Positions 1 through 12,191 of a stretch of 64,000 nucleotides of DNA are shown here, piece by piece. A program made the translations under genes and the position numbers. This DNA is from Drosophila pseudoobscura. Its lineage: Eukaryota > Arthropoda > Insecta > Diptera > Drosophilidae. Where the stretch lies: the NCBI RefSeq assembly GCF_009870125.1, contig NC_046680.1, forward strand, positions 7,192,001-7,256,000, read 5' to 3'. Each line of letters begins with the position of its first letter. Positions within the stretch are counted from its first letter, which is position 1. The notes beneath the pieces were generated by a model. That model saw only the letters and a list, made by a program, of their open reading frames with translations, did not search any database and was not told the DNA's origin.

Positions 1-69
1 TCCGAATGCAAGTTTATCGAGGTTCACGCATGTGCGTATTCCTTTGAATGCTTTTATCAATCTTGGGCA

Positions 70-75
70 TTTATT
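70..75 (-). terminator. poly(A) signal of the coiled-coil gene
   Basis: TTTATT on the + strand reads AATAAA on the - strand, about 58 bases past the stop codon of the gene at 133-777. Position and strand fit a 3' end signal; the cleavage site is not visible. Confidence 0.5.
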
Positions 76-132
76 AATCATAATTTGTGTAAAACATTCT
101 TTCTCGAGATAAATCGGGAGATCGGGGACTGC

Positions 133-777
133 CTATAGGCTGCCCCTCCATATGAACTTGTTCTCCCGCTCCAACTGCTGGTACTCCTCTCGCAGAGTCT
201 GCAGTTCCTTCGAGTTCTTCGCACTCAAACGCTCCAGCTGGCCGTTCAGGCCGATGATTCGCTCTCTCAGGGCGTTGACCGTGAACATGCTGAGTCGCTC
301 CGGCCGGAAGACGTCCTCCTTCATGGCGGTCACGAAGTGCCACATGTCCTGCAGCTCGTTGCGCTTGGCGGAGCGGTAGACCTGCATTTTCTCGTCCAGC
401 TCGAACTGCAGGCGCTCAATCTCGTTGATCAGGCTGGCTAGGGCTGTGGTGGAGGAGCTGCCTGGCCTCTGGGCACCATTGCCTTCGGAACTGGGCTCGT
501 CGTCTGGGCTATCCTGGAAATGGCTGGCATTCAGCCTGACTTGATGGCACTCGAGGTACTTTTGCTGCGCCTTGAGGCGCGTCAGTTCACACATAATAGC
601 CGTGGGGGTCGCCTTTGGGGTCCTGGCTGGGGCTGAGGCTGGGGCTGGGGCCGAGGCTATGGCTTTGGGTTGGGTTCTCCTTCGGAGGGGCTTCTCGGGA
701 GGCTTCGCCTTGGGTGTGGGTGGCTTTCCATTGGGCTGCTCGTCCATTGTGAAAAGTGCATTGGCATTGTCCATCAT
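133..777 (-). CDS. small coiled-coil protein, unrecognised
   Basis: Single-exon reading frame of 214 residues. The frame stays open to 816, but 777 is the first ATG (MMDNANAL). Residues 17-60 are rich in Pro, Ala and Arg (low complexity). About 60-85, 112-150 and 166-208 are Glu/Lys/Gln/Leu heptad-like segments predicted to form coiled coils. There is no signal peptide or membrane segment. I do not recognise a named family; a structural or scaffold role is only inferred from the coiled coils. It lies on the same strand as Sik3 and left of the first Sik3 coding exon, so it probably sits inside Sik3 intron 1. A poly(A) signal follows the stop by about 58 bp. It is a real gene on length, codon composition and clean structure; its function is unknown. 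Confidence 0.7.
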   Translation of the reverse strand: MMDNANALFTMDEQPNGKPPTPKAKPPEKPLRRRTQPKAIASAPAPASAPARTPKATPTAIMCELTRLKAQQKYLECHQVRLNASHFQDSPDDEPSSEGNGAQRPGSSSTTALASLINEIERLQFELDEKMQVYRSAKRNELQDMWHFVTAMKEDVFRPERLSMFTVNALRERIIGLNGQLERLSAKNSKELQTLREEYQQLERENKFIWRGSL

Positions 778-1548
778 GGGGCTTCGCTGGCATGTGACTG
801 CCACAAAATGTTGCACAACGTTTGGGCGGGTCCTTGCAACTTCTGCAGTGTAGCGCTTATTGTTGCTGTTTACACGCGGTAATCAAACGTGTTGCCAGCG
901 CACCCCCCACGCGCCACACCACACCACACCCCACCCCTTTCCCACAAAGGCTCTGACTCAATCTCCCCTGTTGTACGCTCCTGCCCCCCCACTCCACGTG
1001 TTTAATCGATATGCGACCTCCTTTTCGCACTACCTATCTATTCTTCAGGCTGCTGCAATTGTTACTCTCTCACTCGCTCACCGCTCCCGCTCCTCCGCCT
1101 CTTCTTTGCTGCTCCCCTGCTCCAGAGGTCAATAGACTTTATGTGGCTTTGGTGTGATTTTAAAATTTTCCAATGGCACAATGGAAATGGAAAAATCGAT
1201 TATTATATTCACAATTTACCCCCCGCCATGGCCTACTTAATTGCAAATGAAAATGGGTTAAGGGGCGGGGCGTTTGAGCTATCAGAAAACAGTTTTTTGA
1301 TTGGAATAGGGACCTTACAGATGGTAAAATCCATTAATTGAATGCCATTGGAAGTCAGAAGCTGCGAAGTAATCAGTTGAAATCCAAAAGGAAATGAATC
1401 GTTTCTATGGGATATCCCTTTTCTATCCGATATCCGATAAATATGTACATTCTTTGGCAGTTAAACAGAGGAAAAATATAAACAGAAAATAGGATTAATT
1501 ATGTGCATCATAATGAAATTATTCAAGGTTGTGCGCAATCGCAACGCG

Positions 1549-1673
1549 CTCTCTTTTCGGGTCTTATTTTTCTCAGAACAACAACAACAAACGTCGCTCT
1601 TCTCTCTCACATCAAACATGGCGTCGCAGCGCTCTCAGTTGTGCTGAGCGTAAAATAAGACCCGAAAAGAGAG
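1549..1673. repeat. perfect 22-bp inverted repeat with 81-bp loop
   Basis: Arm 1549-1570 is the exact reverse complement of arm 1652-1673 (core CTTTTCGGGTCTTATTTT). Pairing stops at both ends of the arms. The loop holds CAA repeats and a smaller hairpin near 1630-1650. There is no obvious target-site duplication, so a mobile element is not proven; a transcribed hairpin is possible. Confidence 0.8.
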
Positions 1674-2219
1674 TTTGTGGACCACCTTGCATAATCTTCT
1701 CTGGCAAAGGGTCTCTCAGACGAAAGAACAGGCCTACAGGCTGCTGCAGAGAGGAAGTGAAGGGCAAACAGTCTGATCATCGGAGACAAGCAGCTTAAGA
1801 GAGAGTGAGTAAACACACGTGACTGATTCGGCGATTGCTCTTTGGTGGGGGCTTCTTTTATGTTTTTGTTGCTGCTGCCTCTGGCTACTCTTCTGGCGAC
1901 AAAACAAATGCGAAAAGAAGAAGCAGTTGATAACATTTTCGGCTATCATAATGCCAGTGTGTGTTTTTGAAAACAGCAACAAAACGCAGACATAAATGGG
2001 GGCAAGACAGAGTGGGTAAGGGAGAGAGAGACAGAGAGTGAGCGAGCGACATTGGCGGCCTTAGATTTAGTGCGCATGATTTTTGGGTTTTGTAAATACT
2101 GAACAACAAAAATCAAGCATAGAAAAACAACCACAGACAGAGACAGACAGGCTGAAAGCGAATAGCAAAAAGCCGCGAAAGAGTTAATGAAAAGGTAAAT
2201 AAAGATTGTTAAACGATTG

Positions 2220-2240
2220 CCCTCTCTCTCTCTCTCTCTG
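2220..2240. repeat. CT dinucleotide run
   Basis: Ten or so CT units followed by a few CTGT units. Simple sequence, and potentially a GAGA-factor site cluster on the other strand. Confidence 0.9.
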
Positions 2241-3238
2241 TCTCTGTCTGACGCGTGTTAGATGTTCAAACATGTTTTTTCGGTCTGCTGGCCAAAGAGT
2301 CAACGCTCAGCGGATCAGACGACGGCAGCAGCTTAAATATTAAATATTTACCCATAGCGAAAGATCAATCAGCAGCCCAAAAAGAGAGGAGGGAGAGCAA
2401 TTGCAGCAATTGGGGCATTCAAACCGGTGCCAAGGCAGCCGCCGATTCCGACCGATAATTCAATTAAATTAAACTAATGCCCAATTAAATAACAATCAAA
2501 TTTAATCAGAAACGACACGTGAAAGCGATTAAAGACGAGAGAAAATTCTCCTGGGCTCTCAAAACAAAGGGAAGCTTGTAGATCCCTTCCTGGGCGTATT
2601 CAGGATTCCTAATGATGAAATCATTTAAACTAGTTATCGAACGCTTTGTGGTTCTTTCGGATTACTTGAGTGTACATAGTACATACATATGTACATATGT
2701 GCATGTCGATGCATGTGCTGGTTAGTAAATTATTGGCAAATACGCTTAAGGCAGATAAGCCATGCATACACATGTATAAATAATACATAACAAGCACTGG
2801 CCCACTGATTGGTAATGCAAAAAATAAGATAAGTGAACCGTGGACCGTGGACCTTGAAGCTGTCGAACAGCTGTTTTCGAATCGAAAGAAAGTTCTTCGG
2901 AAGTGGTAATTGTTTGGCTGTCGACGACATATCCAGCGATAATTGTTAAGATCGATACGGATAGGCACGTGTTCGGTGCAGACTCCACAACGTTGGCAAT
3001 TATGCAAAACGAAATCAATTTCGTTTGTTTGTCTTTTAAATTTTCATTCGCACCCCTCGCACCCATCATCTGGTGGTCTTTCTGCCGCCCTCGCTCTGTA
3101 CAGTGTCGCGTTTATTGATCCAAGAGTTTCGCAGTGTTGATACCCTGTATTGCTGTATGAGAGAGCGAGCAAGATGGATTATTTGCCTGCTTCAGTATTG
3201 GAAAAAGGTATCTAAAAGGTGGCATTCCTTTGTGGATT

Positions 3239-3260
3239 GTGTGTGTGTGTGTGTGTGTGT
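3239..3260. repeat. GT dinucleotide run
   Basis: About ten uninterrupted GT units; ordinary microsatellite. Confidence 0.9.
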
Positions 3261-4109
3261 CTGTTTCGGTTGACAGTCCCAATTATCAGGCGTCACAGCT
3301 GTTGCTGTTAGCACCCACCACATGGACAGGTGACTCAACATGCTTAACAAACAGACTGGAAGCGGACTTCTGCTTTAGAACTGAATTTCGGAAGGGATCA
3401 TTCGGGGGAATCATCAGCTTCGATTAAGTTTATGGCAGGAAATTCTCAAAAAAAAAGAAGATTAATATAAAAGCAGATGACAAATCGCAAAAAGAAAACA
3501 AAGGGAACAAACGATGAAATTCAATTACTTCCTGAAGAGACAGAACAGAGTTATTTGAGATGGGGAGCTTGGGGGAGGAGCGTCCCCCAAAATAAAGTTA
3601 AAGCAAAGGCAAAGGCAAAAAGCAAAATCGACGGAAGGAGAAAAGCGCCTTACAAATGCGATTCCAATTAGCATCTGTCGATGCTGCTACCTCCACCCAT
3701 ACCCCACACCCCACACTCCACACCAATACCGCCAGCCCAACGCCCCCTGAGCAGAACCCAGCGACATTGTCAATTGAAAGCAAACAACAACCCAAACAAT
3801 CGAAAAAGCAACCGAAAGCCGAAACGAAACTCCCGATTGTCAATAAGTTGTGTAAATAATTGCTCTACACATATTCACGCGGCAATAAACAATATAATCA
3901 AAGAGTAATCACCAAAATCAATTTCATTCAGCAGAATACGCAATCAGAAATCATCCACAGAAGCTCGGAAACTGTGGACTGGGGATGGAATGAAGTGAAA
4001 ATCATCGATAACTGAAGTTATTCGATAATTAATCAGAGGCAGTGATGATGCTGATCTAGATCGATACCATAATCGACCTATAATCGATGGGAATTAAGGG
4101 AAAATCTTA

Positions 4110-4439
<330 letters not shown>

Positions 4440-4710
4440 TTAGCGGCACTCGATCCCGCTTCCGTAATTGGCTGTCGTGTCGTCCGCGCAGGAAATTCAC
4501 TTAAACTGCATTTTCTTTTGTAGTCGCTTTGGACATGGAGTCGGTGCTGTCACATTCAATGCCTGCTGGCGGCGCTCTCACACAGATACACATAAGCACA
4601 CACACACAAAATACGGACGCGGGTCGGGGGAGAGAGCAGCAGCGCCGCCAGCAACAACAAGAACAGAGACACTAAATTCTCTCTTTTCTTTTTGGCTTCC
4701 GCACAATCTA

Positions 4711-4740
4711 ATTGCTGCTGCTGCTGCTGCTGCTGCTGCG
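4711..4740. repeat. CTG trinucleotide run
   Basis: About nine CTG units (CAG on the other strand), upstream of the Sik3 start on its own strand; could be transcribed in the Sik3 5' leader. Confidence 0.85.
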
Positions 4741-7700
4741 TCTGCTCCAACGGATGCTCACCAGTGGGCAGTGGGCCATGCCCCTCCAGTGTGGGCGGGG
4801 GGGGCACGTGTTGCAGGTACACACTTTTTTCTTATTTGTTGATATTTAATTGAATTTGTTTATCCAATTATTTTTTGTATCCTCTTTGCTTTAATGTTTT
4901 TTTTTATAATTGAATTTTATTGCACTTTATTTTTCGCACAAAATTGCTTTTCACATTTCGTTGCACTTTATCGCCTTCGGTCAGGCGAGGGAAAGGGGGG
5001 GAAAAGAGAAAACATAATTTCAATTAAGAGGTAATACACATTTCTACGCCTAACCTTGGTATATGTACGTATGTTTTTCTTTTATCAGCTACAAGTGTAT
5101 GTGTGTGTGTGTGTTTGTGTGCGTGCTTGGAGTAAGGCAAACACCAAAGATAGTAAAATGAAAACAAGTACGATCGCTACAGCTGTGCTATCAGCTATCA
5201 GATGCCCTCTCAACAGATTTGGAGAACCAAATGATTAGAAAACGTTCTATTTAGAGTTTACCCTCTCAAAAACATCGGGGGATGATGGCAGCGTTTCTTT
5301 ATGAACTCTCTTATACGAAATATACCCTCCGCCTCTACGTTTACAGGGTATAAACAGAGCACGAGCGCACCGTTATCTGTCCCTACAGAAATCTCAAAGA
5401 AAACAAAAGTCAATCCCATGAAGTTCTCTTCTTCTGCCACTACGCTCCCAGCAGCGATTACTTTTGGCGAGCAGTGTAAAAACCAACTACAGAGGTAGAA
5501 GAGGAGGGAAAAGCAGAAACCAGTGTCTATGGCTGGTTTTTCTGTAAGCCGATCGCCAGGCGAAGAAGAGTCTTGGCGAGAGGGAGAGCGAGAGCACGCT
5601 TAATGGGTTAATGTACAACATCAAGGTCGTACGGGGACCAGACTCATGCATATACTACATACATACCACATAATCGCAAAGGAGGGAGAGCCGACAGAAG
5701 TACTCAAAAATACTTATTAAAATCAATTTAGAGCAAAAAGCCAGTGAGAAAGAGGAAGACAGCCACCGTGATCAAACATTAACCAAACACACAAACGCAA
5801 ACACACTTACACACGCACGAACGCCAGACACAAGCACTCAAACACTCTTAATAGGCATAAACAAATGCCGTTGCTTCTTCTTATTCTCATATTTTGTGGG
5901 TGCGAAAAGAGCAACGGCAGCTGGACAACAATGCATATATCGCATCTCATCATTCATCTCACTCCTGCACAGACACACACCCACAGATCACACCCAATTG
6001 GCACTTTTTGTTGGCTTCTTCTAGCAGAAAGTTTTGGGCGCTGCTCTTCTTGTTTATTAGCATAAATCACTCGTTAAAAGATGAAAGGCACTAAACAGTT
6101 CTAGCAATGATAAGCTCAAGAGATAGGATTGCAAATTACCGAACGGATGCGGCCACACATTAACCGTAACCCGTAACTGTAGCAGTCAAAAGTCAAAGCT
6201 GAATGAACTTCCAAAATGGAAGCGAAACTGGAGCTAAAGCTGGGGCATCCATTCCAGCCATCTCTTCTCTTCCAACGCACACGCGGCACAGAGAGACTTT
6301 CTCACCGAAAGCCAGCGAGAGAGAGCGAAAGAAAAAGAGAGCGACGGCACACTTTGAGAGTTGCTTCTGGTGGGCTGGTAAAAGACGTCACCGGGTTAAA
6401 GGTGCGAGTGGAAAGAGGCCTCTCAAGTGGGTCGTGGGATAGGACAATGCACTGGAGTTTACCTAATAATCTGTCCCGCATTGTAGTGTATTCTGCGTAT
6501 CTACAAATTCGTGAGCTGATAACTCGCCGCTCGTGGACGGCCTGCCCTCATCTACCAACAACAAAAAGCGAAAATAATTTTAAAAAGCGACAAGTAAAAT
6601 ACATAAATGAGCCAGCAAGCGGAGAGAGAAGGAAGAACGCACGACAAACAACAACAAATGCTAGAGAACAGAGGCTTGGATCAAGATGTATTGAAATGGG
6701 GTGGTGCATTCCCAGAGAGCTCTCGCAAGTTTCCTATTTGTTTTCAGTGTCATTACACAGGAGCGAGAGTGAGAGATCGAAAAGCACCTTATGCAAATAC
6801 ACCTTGGCTTGAACTTACACAGCAGCCCAGCGCCAGACAGACAGCAACGTAAGAGTGGGGGGCGCCAACGACAGAGAAAAGCAAACCAAGCGAGAGGCAG
6901 GCAGCCCCATCGATTGCCAAAAGCTAGACAGAGACAGAGGATGAAACTCGGTAGTTTCTTTGTGTGTACGAGTGTTTTAGCGGGGGCGCAGCAACAGTTT
7001 TATAGGGCAGGGACGTGACAGGTAGGGTAGCCCTGTGCACGGTGTTGAGTGAGAGGGGGTCAAGAAGTCAAGGAAATATGCCAGAAAACAACAGCAAAAA
7101 TTAAAATATGAAAAGGAATGATGACAATTACACACCAATACGAGGGCACACACGCGCGCAGTGGATGGGTCGAAAACAAGGCGAAAACTTGTCGAGGTCG
7201 AGCATATTCACACACAGACACAGTGAAGCAACCATCACATGAATACATATGTACACGCAAACACACAAGAACTCATGGGGCCAAAAAAAAGCACCTGCAA
7301 TTGATAATGGGGCGATATGGTAAAAGCCAAGCAACTAAAGCGCAAGGTGTCCAATTAGAGCATTCAACATATCAATTGGCTTGTTTTACATTTCTTCTGG
7401 AGGTGGAGTTGCCATGACGTTAACACAACAGAGCGTACACTCCCATACACACACACACATACACACAGAAGTCCCACTGTAGCATCGGAAAACGTCACTA
7501 CTTCCAAAGTGGAGAAAATCGTACGCGCAGCTTTAGATTTTCATGACGCAGGTAAAACTTGCCGCAATACACATAATTGCCATTCATGAATATGTCTCGG
7601 CTTCCGCATCTCGTTTTCTAGAGGTGAGAGCGTGACACACACAGATTAAGTCACATGCGTCAATCCATTGAATTGTGCGTTAAGTTGTAATGTGTAAGTT

Positions 7701-8351
7701 TTACAGATACTCTTCCGATCGTGTCACGCGTTCATCTCGCAGGGGTAATTGCTACCAACACAAATTCACACACACACGCACAAACACTAGCACAGGGAAC
7801 ATGGAACATGTAAAACTGTGGTTGTTGTTGTTCTGCCTCTTTCTTTCTCTAGCCTCCTCCAACAACAATCACAAAAGCTGCTCAAATACAAAAAGCACAC
7901 TTATAAATTTATTTAATCTCCGTCAAGCCACTCCGTTTCGTTTCGTTTCATATGCTAGGCTTCCCGCTTACACGATTTCTACATTTTATTTTACTTTATT
8001 TTCATTTGTCGCTGCTTCTGCGTCGGCTGCTGCTGCTGCTGGCAAGATTTCTTTTCACGTCGACTTTAATATATTATTTCTCTTATCACTGGTGCTTTTG
8101 TCGCTGCCTTTTGGCTCATTTCTTGCTGTAGTTGTCGCCTGCTCTGAACTTGTACGCGTGGGCGTAGTGTGCGCCTCGTATTTTTGCATTAGCACATATA
8201 TTATATATTATTAAGTGGTGATTGCCTTTCGGCTATTGGAATTTTTTCATGCTGCTTAAAACGATTCTTTCTTCGACTTTGGAGCAACGGCAACGGTGGA
8301 GCACACCTGCTCACAACACAACTAGGGATGCTAGATATTGGTGTATCAACT

Positions 8352-8359
8352 TATCGATA
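8352..8359. promoter_or_regulatory. DRE-like site
   Basis: TATCGATA, the DREF recognition element, palindromic core. It lies 1 kb upstream of gene A, with several related ATCG-containing sites around it. No transcription start could be assigned. Confidence 0.35.
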
Positions 8360-8582
8360 TATATTGTCGGCAGATAAAATACCTGGGGCATTCATTGGGA
8401 CTATCGAAAAGAGTAATATACATATTTTTGAAGGATATATGAACTTGATACATGATATTTGGATTTAGAAGGAAGTCAATATTATTTTTCTATTGGTTTA
8501 CGTGTTAAAATCAGAAGCCCGCGACATTTGATTCTGCTGATCGATGAACAGAGTAGCTCTAAAAAATATCGGTATTTTTAGG

Positions 8583-8601
8583 CGATAAGTTTAACTTATC
8601 G
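8583..8601. repeat. perfect palindrome with paired GATA cores
   Basis: CGATAAGTT, one T, then AACTTATCG. Two inverted GATAA cores 9 bp apart could be a GATA-factor site. Confidence 0.5.
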
Positions 8602-9161
8602 TCGTTTTATTTTGAAAACAGTAATGGTGTACCCGAGCAACAATCAAACTAGCATTTTTTTTTTTGCAAGAATTAATTATGATGGAGTCTGAAAGTTTGT
8701 TCACTGAATTCTTTGAAAACATCGATAACATCTGAGGGGAGTGGGACACTACTTGTTGATACTACAAAAATACCAAAACGCGTTAAACCTATCGTTTTAC
8801 AGCACTAACATCAACATGGAACTAAGATCGAAATTTTGAATTGGGATGCAAATTATCCACTTAAATGGTTTTAGGCTTAGTTAAAAAAAAACCGATTTTT
8901 TGTTTTTCTTTCGAAACATTTGTCGCCGCATTTCTAACGGTCACTGCGTCCCTGCGCAGACTGGAATACGCACAGCGTCCGGAGAGGAGTCAAGAGTTGT
9001 GCTGGAATCCTGGAAGTGCGTTAGTAATGAATGAAACTTCCAATTGGCCTACTGACATCCTGAATGAAAAGATGCCGGGAATTCTACTACAGCAGAGCGA
9101 GAAAGAGGGGATAGATAGGGATGCAAAAGGAATGGAGAGGGGCCATTCATGTGGAGTCGCG

Positions 9162-9169
9162 TGACGTCA
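9162..9169. promoter_or_regulatory. CRE-type TGACGTCA upstream of gene A
   Basis: Perfect palindromic CRE/ATF site about 210 bp upstream of the gene A start codon. A TCATTC initiator match lies at 9260-9265. Their use is inference. Confidence 0.35.
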
Positions 9170-9378
9170 GTTAAAAGTTTTCCGTGCGTCTTTGGGGAGG
9201 CTGCGCGTGTCCGTGCTTAGGTGGGCGTTAGTTATGGGGAGTTTTATTTTATTTCTCTGTCATTCCCATACTAATTATGCTTCAAAATTTGTTCAAGTAG
9301 CAACATTTCTTAGCAAAACTACAAAAATTAGCCAACAAAAATATTATCAAAATCCATAGTCAAATTCCAGACTTCAGA

Positions 9379-11643
9379 ATGGTGAGGCGCAAGGCTGTTG
9401 GCGTAGGGAGGCAGCTTTCTCTGACCACTTACCAGCACCTGCCGTCACAGGGGGGTTGCTTTCGTGCCCCCTCGCAGCAGTCTCTTCTGGTCCCATCGAT
9501 GGCAGAGTACTGGCAGAACATGTGCAACAAGCTGTCAGGCTCCCTGCCCCGCATGGCCATGCTGGTGCCACCGGAACCGAGCAGTCGCCGTCTGACCCGG
9601 CTGCGTCGCCAAATGATGTGGTCTCCAAGGGAGATTGTGTACGTGCCACACTCCAAAGGCATGGGCATGGTTCAGGACAACTATGTGAGGCAGCAGCAAC
9701 AGCAAGCACAGATTCAGCAACTGTACTGCCAGCAGCCTTATCCGCCTACGTGGGGCAGATCCCAGTGGCAGGGACCCCCTCCTGCTTGGGGACACTACCA
9801 CAGCAGTAGAACCATGGCCCAGCAGCGTCAAAAGTCAGTCAACTCTCCGAACTTCAGCGCGTGTCCTGTCAGCCAGGCAGAGGCCCCTGTGTGCGATTTC
9901 GAGTCGGAGGCATCTCGTTTCGCAGCGACCGCCTCTCGAATAGAAATGCAGCAAAAGGAGCTGCACGAGAAGCAGTTGCAGCTGCAGAAGCTGCAGGAGA
10001 GCCACTTCTCGCCCCAGCCGTCACAGGTGATTGTCCCCGTGGGTATACTAAAAAAGCCGGCGCGTCCGGAAGGGGGCCAGAGTTCAGATACAGAGCTCCA
10101 TGTCAAGAACGCAAAGCGGGTGAAGGTGGAAGGAATGGATGGCAAGCTTTACGAGAGGGTGATGGCTCCTAGCAATCCCAAACCGTTGGATACGCCGCGT
10201 CGGAGGTGGACTAGTAGCCAAGAACCACAGAGGGATCCCCATCAGGAGCATTATTCCAAAGAATATAAGCGGAAGCATCATCTAGAATATCCAGCAAAGA
10301 CAATGAAGGTGTCACAGCAACAGCAGAGTTCTGGTACCTTTAATTTCGGGAAATTCGTCAGCAATTTTACAGATGGCTATGATCGGAACCCAGTTTCCCA
10401 AGTGACGGCACCAATACACAAGTCCAAGAAAAGCTCCAAGATGTGCTCCAATGCAGAATCTGCAAGGCGACGACCCCCAGAGTGGCCCAAGGTGGATAGA
10501 ATCTTGCGTCGAGCAGAGCCAGAGACGTCCAAGCGGGGGAGAAAGCGGTTGCCCGACCACCAAGTCGACCAGCTGGACTCCGGCAGCAGCACCAGCACCC
10601 TCACCGCAGTGATGAGCAGTGAATCGCTCAGGACTCCACATTCCTGCCTTGAGCATGCCAAGCAAAGCAGGGAGCACTCCAAGACCCCATTTCTGGGTGT
10701 GGAGAATGACAGGCGAGGCAAAATACTCCCTAAGACTCCACACCAAAGTCAGACCTCCATAAAGACCGAACAGGAGGAAAACTCGGCAAGAGAAAGGCAA
10801 GGCGCTAGCCTGGATGTCTATGCAAGAACATTCGAGCAAGCACCACTCGAAGAACAGCCTGATTCGACGAGCAAGAAAGGCCGTATCCGGACGGTGAACA
10901 TCAACCAACTCCTGCAAAACCAGGAGCACCAGGACGGCAATGCCGTGTGGGAGTCACTTGTGCAGCTGGTGGATCAAATGTGTGATCCCCTGGAGGATGA
11001 GGAGGAGCAGCAGGAGAATGAGGCATCCGAGGAGAATCGTCTAAATGCTGGTTTCGGTACCGAGCGCCGTCCGAAAAAGAAAAGGAAGCAGTACTCCGTC
11101 TATCTAATGGTCAACTCTGACGTGGACGAAGAAGACGACAGCTTGCCGAAGCAGCAACCGGACTCCCCCGTTATCCTGCCTGAGAGCCACAACCACAACC
11201 AGATCTTGTATGAGAACCACAACCACAACCCAATTTTGAATGAGAGGCACATCCTGAACCATCCTGAGATCAGGCAAGATCACTACGCCAATCAATGCTA
11301 CAGATTCTTTCAGGAGGAGCAACGTAGGCCTAGCCACCGGAAACGGAAGCGGAGATCGAGCAGCCGCATCAAAGAGCTGGCCTACCCATATCCCATACCA
11401 CCCCCGGGCCAAACAATGCGCCGACCCCTGCACTGGCCCAAGCCGGACATGTCCAGGCCCCAGACGCGACAACAGCGTCCTCGGTCGATATCAAAGCCGC
11501 CTTCGAAGAAACGGCTCCATCGATCCATCAGCGCGGTCCATGAGGCACAGCGTCTCCACCGAGTATGGGAAAAGGTGCCGCTGGTCAACCCAAGTTGCAT
11601 GATGTATCCCATGATGAACCGTACAAGGCGACGCTACTATTGA
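9379..11643 (+). CDS. gene A: large basic low-complexity nuclear-type protein
   Basis: Single-exon frame of 754 residues from an ATG. No recognised domain. Visible features are Gln-rich stretches (about 105-120), a heptad-like segment (about 187-210), several clusters of basic residues that look like nuclear localisation signals (KRGRKRLP, RPKKKRKQ, RKRKRRSSS), an acidic patch (DEDEEQQ-type, about 535-550), a His/Asn repeat near NHNHN, and a strongly basic C-terminus ending NRTRRRYY. The motif GILKK (222-226) fits the SILK-type PP1 docking consensus, and a PxWPKxD motif occurs twice. The predicted product is a disordered, nucleic-acid-binding nuclear protein (inference). It is first of three adjacent + strand genes. 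A testis or chromatin role would fit the composition but is not shown. Confidence 0.7.
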   Translation: MVRRKAVGVGRQLSLTTYQHLPSQGGCFRAPSQQSLLVPSMAEYWQNMCNKLSGSLPRMAMLVPPEPSSRRLTRLRRQMMWSPREIVYVPHSKGMGMVQDNYVRQQQQQAQIQQLYCQQPYPPTWGRSQWQGPPPAWGHYHSSRTMAQQRQKSVNSPNFSACPVSQAEAPVCDFESEASRFAATASRIEMQQKELHEKQLQLQKLQESHFSPQPSQVIVPVGILKKPARPEGGQSSDTELHVKNAKRVKVEGMDGKLYERVMAPSNPKPLDTPRRRWTSSQEPQRDPHQEHYSKEYKRKHHLEYPAKTMKVSQQQQSSGTFNFGKFVSNFTDGYDRNPVSQVTAPIHKSKKSSKMCSNAESARRRPPEWPKVDRILRRAEPETSKRGRKRLPDHQVDQLDSGSSTSTLTAVMSSESLRTPHSCLEHAKQSREHSKTPFLGVENDRRGKILPKTPHQSQTSIKTEQEENSARERQGASLDVYARTFEQAPLEEQPDSTSKKGRIRTVNINQLLQNQEHQDGNAVWESLVQLVDQMCDPLEDEEEQQENEASEENRLNAGFGTERRPKKKRKQYSVYLMVNSDVDEEDDSLPKQQPDSPVILPESHNHNQILYENHNHNPILNERHILNHPEIRQDHYANQCYRFFQEEQRRPSHRKRKRRSSSRIKELAYPYPIPPPGQTMRRPLHWPKPDMSRPQTRQQRPRSISKPPSKKRLHRSISAVHEAQRLHRVWEKVPLVNPSCMMYPMMNRTRRRYY

Positions 11644-11900
11644 GATATGCTGCGATCAGGACCAGCAGCTGGGTATCCTTTCTTCATTGTGTATCGTTTT
11701 GTATTATAGAAAAAGTATATTTGTCCCTTTGTAATGTCCAAGACAGACCATAGACAAAGTCCAAGTCATAGATTTGTATCTCATCCTTGGGACAAAACTG
11801 TGCCTTAGGCTTTTTGTCTATGACCTGATCCTGGAGGTGATTCCAGAAATAGGTAGTGAATGAAGCCATCTTTGACCCAAAGTTTAAAGTGTACTCCATA

Positions 11901-11910
11901 AATAAATAAA
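11901..11910 (+). terminator. poly(A) signals of gene A
   Basis: Two overlapping AATAAA hexamers about 260 bp after the gene A stop, so a short 3' UTR is likely. Confidence 0.6.
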
Positions 11911-12191
11911 CCTAAAGCAACTATTACATGGAGCAGATAAGCTCTCCTTTTCCTGCCAGTTGGGAGAGAATACTCGTTCATTTTCGTTCACTTTACACAA
12001 TACAGATCTTCTAAATTCACAGTCCCTTAAAATTGGATAATGAGCGGGTTTTTGCAGCAGACAGCAACCGGAAGACGGCAGACGCTGAGGCAATGATAAT
12101 CTTGGGGCGCCACTCCATCTCCCAATAGCTGCCAGAACGAATCCGGGGATATCTCAGCATTTCGACATCCAGCAGCAGCCAAACGTAAGCA

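Noticed and set aside
6216-6812. 198-codon + strand ATG frame
   Set aside because: Arg/Glu/Ser composition comes from GA-rich simple sequence; no domain, signal peptide, donor or neighbour supports it.
10312-10929. 205-codon - strand frame opposite gene A
   Set aside because: Antisense shadow of the biased coding sequence of gene A; no motif or start support.
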